Origin: Vibrio fluminensis
Lineage (GTDB): Bacteria; Pseudomonadota; Gammaproteobacteria; Enterobacterales; Vibrionaceae
Direction of reading: 5' to 3'
DNA length: 64,000 nucleotides
Assembly: GCF_015278125.1 (NCBI RefSeq)
Contig: NZ_JADILO010000036.1
Coordinates: 16,929-80,928 of the forward strand
Positions within the stretch are counted from its first letter, which is position 1, and each line of letters starts with the position of its first letter. The notes under the pieces are model-generated. The model was given only the letters and a program-made list of their open reading frames with translations, had not been told where the DNA came from and searched no databases. Position numbers and translations under genes: made by a program. This document shows, piece after piece, positions 10,601 through 19,600 of this stretch.

Positions 10601-13600
10601 TATTGGACACATCAAACACGATGGTGATTTGATCGTTAGTTGAGCTGTCATCCAAATTCGCTAGCTCACTGAAGATAAGCTTCTCGCGCAAGGTATCATC
10701 CAATCGAACTTTAGTATCTTCTGTTCCCTTGATGGCTTGCGTGTTATCTATGCTGGCAGAAGCCGCCTCTCCGCCGACCGTTCCAGTTGGGTCAGGGTCA
10801 GCAAAGGTAATTTGGAACGACTGCGAATCTCTAACCGCGTAACTTACTTCGCTTTCATTGACACTATCTTCGCCATCTTCACCTCGATCTATTACCAAAG
10901 CGTGAACTTTAACCGTTACCGTTTCATCGACACCATTGGGGGCAAATACAATAAACGAATCTTCGTTGGTGACCGTCCAAGTGCCGTCGCCATTATTAAT
11001 AGCGCCCTGCACATAAAGTTGATCAAGCACACTTTGGCTTGCACCAGCAAACTCAATAACAACCTGACTCACTCGCTCATCTTGATTGGTTTCAGGGTTT
11101 GGCGCACCAGTAGAGTCCGCGTCAAGGTCGATAAAGTTAACCGAATAATCAGCATTACTACCAACAAAGCTGCCTCCTTGCGCCTCTTTATTGATGGTAA
11201 AGCTCACTGAGCCCGCGGTATTGGTTTGAGTTGCCGCAATACCTACATCATCGTCATCAATAATATTCAGCTCGCCGTCATCTTCGACAACTGGCTGGAT
11301 ATCGACGTTAAGTTTACCGCTATAATCGACGGTTTTACTAAAGCCCGAATCAGAATCCACATCAACTTCTGTGACAGAAACCGTGCTATTTAGCACAAAG
11401 TCTGCACTCGAATCTTCAGGAGTGACCAATGCAGAAATTTCTACATTACCCGCTGTCAGTTCTGCACCATCAGCGGCGATAATCGTCACTTCATTTGTGG
11501 CATCAAAGCGGTACTTGCCTGCATCTAGATCTGTTGCAACACCATCAATCAAGACTTGCGCTATGGCACTGTTCGCCTCAATAGTAAGCGCAATGTCGCT
11601 AAGTTCAGCGTTACTCTCTGCCTCATTGCCGGAAATAACTAATTTGCTAACAAACTCATGATCACCGCCAGATTCGCGATCAGTGAGTTTGCCCGGATAC
11701 CACTTAACGTTATTAACCTGATCTTCCAGTGGCGTGTAGTTATTATCGTTACTATTGACAATAAAGTTATCATTAAAGCCTGAAATAACTGGATTAACTT
11801 CAATAAAGATATCTTTTTCAGTAACCAACTCATTACCGTCATTTTCGGTGACAATAATTTTAGCTTTAAGTTGAATATCTTCGGTATTGTTCGTTTTCGG
11901 CGTGATCTTAATATCAGCTTGACCGATATCCGCCTCATATTGCGCTTGACCGTTTTTCATTCCTGTGTAGGTCAGGCTGATTTCATTGCCATCGGTGTCT
12001 TCTATTTTGTAGTCAGCTAGATTGCCACTCTCCGCATACAGCACGACCGTGACCGTTTCTGAACCATCAGGACCAGATTTGTCGTAGCCAGTCTCACCAC
12101 TAAACACGGAGAAGTCGAGCATGATGGAACTGTTTTCGTCAATCGGTGTGGTGGTTTTAATACCGCTGATCGCCCCTTGATTGTCAGTAACAACTTGCCA
12201 CACATCGTTGCTGTCAGCAGCCATCATTGGCGCATCGGCAATACCTTTAATATCAACCGCGATGGTTTGATCATCGCCCATGGATTGACTGTCATATGCC
12301 ACGTCACCATCTGCGTAAGTTGCAGTGTCGACCACTTTAACTTCAACCTTAAAATCAAAGTCAGCATTGCTGTCTTTAGGAGGAATGATGGCAGTTGTGC
12401 CTGATTCAATCAGTGCATACTCGACAATAAGATCAACCTCATCCGCGACGCTCTCCCCTGCGGGATCATCCAACATGATGAGAGTGGCAGTTGCGTAATC
12501 ATCAGGGTCAACTATCAAATGCGCCTCACCATCAAGAATAACGGCATTGTCACCATCAGCATTAAACTGGGTAATAATGGTGCCATTAGGTAAATCTTTG
12601 ATGTAAACAAAACGATTTTCTGAGCCATCACTATCTTTTAGATCATTCACTTGGATATGGTCTTTAAGCTTAAACTCCGTATCTTCATTTACGCGCACAC
12701 GCTCAACTTGGTAAGTAATGTCATCAACAATTGGCGCGACATCGACTGTCAGCGTGGTTTCGCTAGAGTTGGTGCTGTCAGTAAACGGTTCATGGGAAGT
12801 GGCTTTAACATCCACCAGCACTGAACCACTGAAATCACCTTTTGCTGCTAAATATACGTTATCGATTCCTGCGCTGGTAAAGTGATAGACGCCATTTATA
12901 TCCGGGGTTATCTCATCGCCGTTCGATTTAACCAGCTTATGATCCGCCACGATATTCACATCACTAAACTTAAGCTCATAAGTGATGGTTTCTGCACTTG
13001 CGTCAGACTGGTCAACTGTCTCAAAGGCAAAATCGAGTTTAATTAGTGAATCTTCATCACCGTCCGCCTCAGGCTCAAACGAAGCGGCCATAGTCGGTTT
13101 ATCGGCAATACCGTCCACCACAATGTCAATTTTGCCATTGCGTGTTTCTACTGGGTGCCCTTCTCGTTCAACCTTAACTTGGGCATTGACTTCAAAGCCA
13201 TTTGAGTCAGTTGAATAGTGGTCGTCTGGTCGGTAGAAAATGTTATCAATCGAAAGAACATCGGTTCCCGAAACATCGAGTTTATCTTTCGATAATCTTC
13301 CACTGACTTCCATTTCATTACCACTATTTGGGTCAATGTAGAAGAAACTGCCTCCCGGAGGATTGCCGAGCAGCAGCGATTGAATCTCTTCGCCATCGGC
13401 ATCATGCAAATCAATTTCAATTGTCACTGCTATATCGGTATCTTCATCACCACGAACAGGGTCAATAATAAGCTTCGCCGCTTTGTCCTTAATGGTTAGG
13501 TTTAAGTTTGAGCTGTCTCTATCACCATCGTTATCAATCGCCGTCATCGTAAATGTGGTGCTAAGCGGACCATCAAGGTGATCGACGCTATCTGCCGCGC

Positions 13601-16600
13601 TGAATTTAACTCGAACATTACTGCCCTTGGTGATCAGCGTTAACGTACCGACTTCCGCCCATTGGTCATTGGAGTTTTTCGCTAATACCGCAATACCATT
13701 GCCAGTGCCGAGTGTGTCCAAATCAAACTTACTGCTTGGGCTGTCGATATCACCGAAAGCAAAGTTACCTTGCTGAGCAACCGGGACTTCGATCTCTAGG
13801 TTGTCTAAGCGGTCGCCCTGCTTATAATTTACAACGGTATAACCGTTATTCGAGGTTGAGCTCCCTTCAACTAAGTTGATGGTGACATTTTTGGCATCTG
13901 AGAAGTAGTCTTTGATCTCGACATTAAGATCTTGTGCTGGGCTGCTATCACCATCAAAGTCAGATGCAATGACAGGCAGCGTTAAAAATAGCGAATCGGT
14001 ACCTGCATCTGGATGATCTATTCCACGCACTAATTTGAAATCTACCTTGCCAAGATCATCTGAGGTGTAATCAGAATCAATCTTCACTTCAAACACCGTT
14101 AGCTTCTTGTTGCCATTTTCAATAAAGCCACGGTATCCGCCACTGATCTCCTCATATTGCACTAACTTGTTGCCCGACGTTAACGGGCTGACTGGGTTAC
14201 CATCTTTATCCGCCACGCTAATCGCAGTGGTATCTATCTCAAATTTTTCAATATTGTCTGAGCTTGGTTCAAGCGTCATCGTCGCTGAACCAAATTCGCC
14301 TCGGTTATTGTGACCAATCCCATACTCGTTGACTTTAATCGAACCAATGTTTTCGATACGCGGATCCATGCCATCAGTTAGAGTCAGCTCAAACGAGTCT
14401 GAGGCACTGTCGCCATCGGTATCTGTCACTGTCGCGTTAAGCGTCAGCACAATATCGTTGCTTAACGGGTTATCCAGTGGCTGATATTGCTCAACCGTTA
14501 CATCACCATTCGCCTTGTTCACCGCGATGTTGAGCACCTCGGTTGTCGTGCCTTTAATAAACAGCGAGTAAGAGCTATCTTGGCTTTGTACCACCAACTC
14601 TTGACCACTACTGGTTAAATCCGCAAGTTGATAAACACTGCTATCCGCTAAATCAAATATCACGGTATCAACAGCATCAGTGCCGCTATCAATATCCAAC
14701 ATTTGTGTGAAGGAATCATTAGCTGGCGTGTTGGCAGCCATATCGACCGTTTCGGTCAAACTTGCATCGTTATTTGCGATAATAGTAGGGGTAGTGCCAT
14801 CACTAATGTTGATGGTTATTTGCGCCGTTTTCGGCGTATCATCGGTTGAGCGGCTGGTAACCGTCACTTGCAACTGGCTAATATTATCTTCTGGTTGGTC
14901 TATGGCTCTAAACTGAGTCACATCATAAGTACCCGCCGCTTTAAAATTGGCATCGCCAAAGACACCCACATCCTCTGGGTAGTAGGTTAACTCCAGCACT
15001 TTCTCGCCGGTGACTTTATCCGTTAAGGTGACCGTAGTATCCGCTTCTGTCACTTCAATATCGTTGCCGTTGCTGCTCCAACCTTTAAATTGATTCGCTT
15101 CGGTACCGTGTACTTCATCGTAATTCTTAAGCGCTATCGTGGTTTGTGCGCCATCAGAACCAGGCTTTAATTGAGTATCACCACTGACGCTTGAACTGGT
15201 GAAGCTACCATCGCCATCTAATGTTTCAGTTAGCGCTTCAGTACTGTCTTGAATAGTGCTCTCTACGCCATCTTTGAGGTTCACTTTAATTGGAGCTACC
15301 GTATCGTCACCATCTTTATCCGTCGCTACAATTGCCAAATTAAGTATGTCGATATTGGTCGTGTCATCGTTAGCATTATCAATAGGTAAGTACTGCTTGA
15401 CTGTGTAGCCACCACCGACGCCACTATCTAGCACAAAGGTGATCACATCTTGTCCCTGGGCACCATCTTCTAGATACACGCGTAGCGTATCATCGCTCAC
15501 GCTGTACTTAGTCTGTTTGCCTTGGGTCGTAATACCATCCAACAAAGTTCGCAATGCCGCATCATCTTGCCATTTAACCGAGTCAATACCATCAACGCCA
15601 GCGACAAAACTCACGCTATCATGTTGACTGATCGCATTCCCTTCTGTTCCATCAAGCGTTAATGTCTCATTAAGTTGCACTGACGATGTACTGTTACCCA
15701 CAGTGATATCTTGACCATCTGTAACCGTCAGCTTGATTTCTGCCGCGGTTGGATCGCCATCAGTATCTGTTGCGACTAGTGGCAGCAGTATGACGGCAGC
15801 ATCTATCGGTAACTGAGCTTGGTCAAACGGTTTATATTGAGTGATGCTGTACTCGCCGTTGGCATTACCTTGCGCATCTTTGCTCAGCGTCGCTTGCAAA
15901 ATATAGTCAGCAACATTAAGTGGCTGGTTTTGGTTGGTAGAGACGACAATACTATCGCCACCATTGATAATATGGACAAAAGTCTCAGCTTCATCGACGG
16001 TGATATTATTCAGTACCGAACCACTGTCGCTGTCGGCGACAAATTTGAGACTTGCCAGATGGTCACTGCCACTGGTTAAGCCAACGTTAAGTATTTCACC
16101 CTCACTATCGGTAGTAATGGTCTTAATTGCGTTAACTTCAGTCCATGCAACATCAAGTTCTCCTGCAAAACCAATATCCTTACCGTCTTTGATTTTCAAG
16201 GTCACATCAACGGAATCGACATCGTTGTCACCATCTTTGGTGTGTACTTCTAGCTTGGCAGTGAGAACATCCAGTGATGAAGTCGCATCAGTGTGCAAAA
16301 TATCGGAGTTTGGCTTAAATGAGATATCGCCATCTCGAGTGATGTACACAGTGCCGATACCGTTGTCATCCGCACCTTTGGCGTCAAGTGCAATCGCATA
16401 CACACCCTGACCATCTGGCGTGTAGTCATCCAAGTCATAACTCTTATTGTCGTAAACGATATGAGTCACTTGATCGCCGTCTTTACTCACATCAGCAAAG
16501 ATGTTTTTCACCTCGGTTGTGCTGCCCTGAGTGCCTAGTGTGGGTTCAGTGATATCATCGAATAGAATCGATGCTTTAAGAGTAGAAACATCATCAATCA

Positions 16601-19600
16601 GATTGACAGTAACATAGGCTTGCTGAGCCCCTGTCTGGCTGGTGTCGCCATCAAAATCTGTCGCCACAACTGGCAGTTTGAGTACCAGCGCATCAGTGCC
16701 AGCATTTGGATGGTCGACCTCTTTAAGTAAGGTGAACGTCACTTTGCCGAAATCATTACTGGTATAGTCAGAATTAACTGTGGCTTCAAACACCGTTTCC
16801 TTGCTATCACCGCTACCAAAAAAACCAATTAAACCGTTACTGGTCTGCTCAAACTGCACAGCTTGTTTATCAGCGGTTAGAGTGACTGGCGCATCATTTT
16901 GATCGGTAATGATGATACCCGTCGGTTTAATTTCGATGGTTTTGATATTATCTGAGCTTGCCTCAAACTCGACGCTAACTGAGTTTGATTCGGTGTGGTC
17001 ATCGCTTTCACCCAGCCCTTTCTCATAGACCTCTACGCTCGAATCTGGTTTTATTTGTGGGTCTTGTCCATCCACTAAGGTGAGATTAAAGCTATTGCTT
17101 GCAGAGTCGCCATCGGTATCTTTAGCGGTCGCGACGATCTTCAATTCAATATGATTATCTGACGGATTATCCAGTGGGCGATACTGTTCAACGGTGACAT
17201 CACCGCTTTGTTTATCCAACGTAATGTTGAGTACTTCCGTTGTGCTCCCCTTAATAAACAGTGAATAAGATCCATCTTCACTTTTCACTTCAAGCTCACG
17301 CCCTTCACTGGTGAGGTCGTCCAGTTTCAATGGACTATTATCGGCTAGAGTAAACAACACAGTATCGATATCATCCGTGCCACTGTGAATATCCAGCAAC
17401 TGCGTGAAAGTCTTCTTAGCTGGCGTCGCCACATCCATGTCGGTGGTTTCAGTTAGGCTTGCACTGCCATTGATGTCAATCGATGGTGTCACACCATCTT
17501 TAATATTGACGGTAATTTGCTTAGTGATCGGATTATCATCTGTGGAGGTTGCTGTTACGTCGACCAACATCGTACTCACGTTGCTGTTTGGTTGATCTAT
17601 CGCAGCATACTGAATCACATCATAACTACCCGCGACTTTATTGCCGACCGCTTCTGGGTAATAAATTAGCTCCAATACCTTGTTATTGTCTTCGTCGAGC
17701 AAGGTAATGGTGTCGTCGGTTGCCACCAGCTTGAGCGGATTACCATTGCTAGTCCATTTTGAGACATCATCTTGATTGTTGAGCGAGATACTCGACTCCG
17801 CGCCATCAGGACCTGGATTCAGTTTGACGTCGCCACTAACAGACTTAGTAGCAAACTCCCCATCACCATCGACACTCTCTTCAAGTGTCACTTGGTCATT
17901 TTTCAGTGATGTGTCTACCCCGTCTTTGATATTCACCGTTAAAGTTTTGCTGATGTTCGCGTCGTCAGTTGATGAAGCAGTGACGTCAAACACTAAGCTA
18001 CTAGTGCTGCCTTGTTGATCAATTGGCAGTGACTGCTCAACCTTATAATTACCTTCATCATCAAGCACGACTTTCAAGACTTGCGCAGTTGGGTCATCTT
18101 TGTAGACCACGCTGTAAGTATTGCTATCAAGATCTTCTACTACCGCAAGAGCCTTACCTTGGCTAGTCCAATTCGCATTGATATCGTTGATTTGAGCTTG
18201 GCTAAGCGTTAAGGCGACTGCCGAAACTCCGTCAACACCCGGCTTGAGATTGACATCACCGCTCACTTCACCTTTGATGAATTGGTTATCGCCATCATCT
18301 TTTTCTGTCAAGGTCACCGTACGGTTTTTCAGCGATGTCTCCGCCCCATCTTTAATGGTGATAGCAATCGTCGCAGAAGATTTTTCATCATCGGTAGAGA
18401 AAGCATCAACAGTTAAGTTAATCACGCTCTGCTCAGCGCCGATTTGATCGATAGGTAAGAACTGCTCGACTGAATAGTCACCCGTTTCGTCGTCAAAGTT
18501 AAACTCAATGACAGTCTGATTCAGATCGTCTGCATAAACAAGCTTGAAGTCATTACCATTTTCGAGCAGTTCAAGAGGTTTACCTTGGCTAGTCCAACTG
18601 GATAAAGCGTCGCTATCATCAATGCTAACTTCAACTTCACTGACACCATCAACACCCGCTTTGATGTTGACGCTACCCGTTTTAAAACCGTAAGAGACAT
18701 CAGGATCGATACCCGTTTGCTTCTCAGTATATTGAATTGTACTATTACTTAGACGGGTTTCCACCCCATCCTTAATCGTGACATCAATGCTCGCTTGTAC
18801 ATTGGCATCATCAGTTGATGTAGCAGTCACGGTGAACTCTAGTTTGCTGAGATTACTCACATCTTGATCAATAGGCTTATGTTGAATAACTTGGTAATTG
18901 CCCGTCGTACTATCAAAGATGAACTCCAGCACTTTGTTATCCGGATCGCTTTCATACACCAGCGTGTAATCGTTACCTGACTTAACAATGTCCAAAGCTT
19001 GATCTTGGCTCGTCCAATCCATGACTTCAGCTTCGTTATCTAGCGTTACTGATACTTCAGAAACGCCATCAGAACCTGCTTTCAACTGAACGCTGCCATT
19101 CTTGGCATTACCAAACTTATGTTCCTTCTCGGTATAGCTAAGCGCACTATCTGATAACTTGGTATTGGCACCATCTTTTAAGATCACGTCGATGTCGGCA
19201 ACCACTGAATCGCCATCAGCATCGGTGGCTACAATCGAGAACTCAAAGATGTCTTTGTTGTCACTCATGTCGTTGTCGATTGGCAAATATTGCGTCACGG
19301 TGTAATCACCGCTTTTATCCCCTTGTAATTCAAAGGCAATCACGTCTTGCTGATTGCCATGCTCATCTTGAGTAAATACACGGATCAATCCATCGGTGAT
19401 CTGATATTGCGTATCCTGTCCTTGTGTGGTGAGCGCTGCCAGTGCCGCTTCCATTTCCGCCGAAACTTGCCATACAACGGTGTCGATTTCGTCAGAGCCC
19501 TGTTTTAACTCTACCGAAGCATAGCGAGTGATCGCATTCTCTTCGCTACCATCGAGTCGTTTGGTTTCGCGAAGTTTGACAAAACAATTTGGATTACAAA

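Noticed and set aside
10737..11210. 157-codon plus-strand ORF antisense to the adhesin gene
   Set aside because: No ribosome site or family features; it arises from the repetitive codon pattern of the opposite strand.
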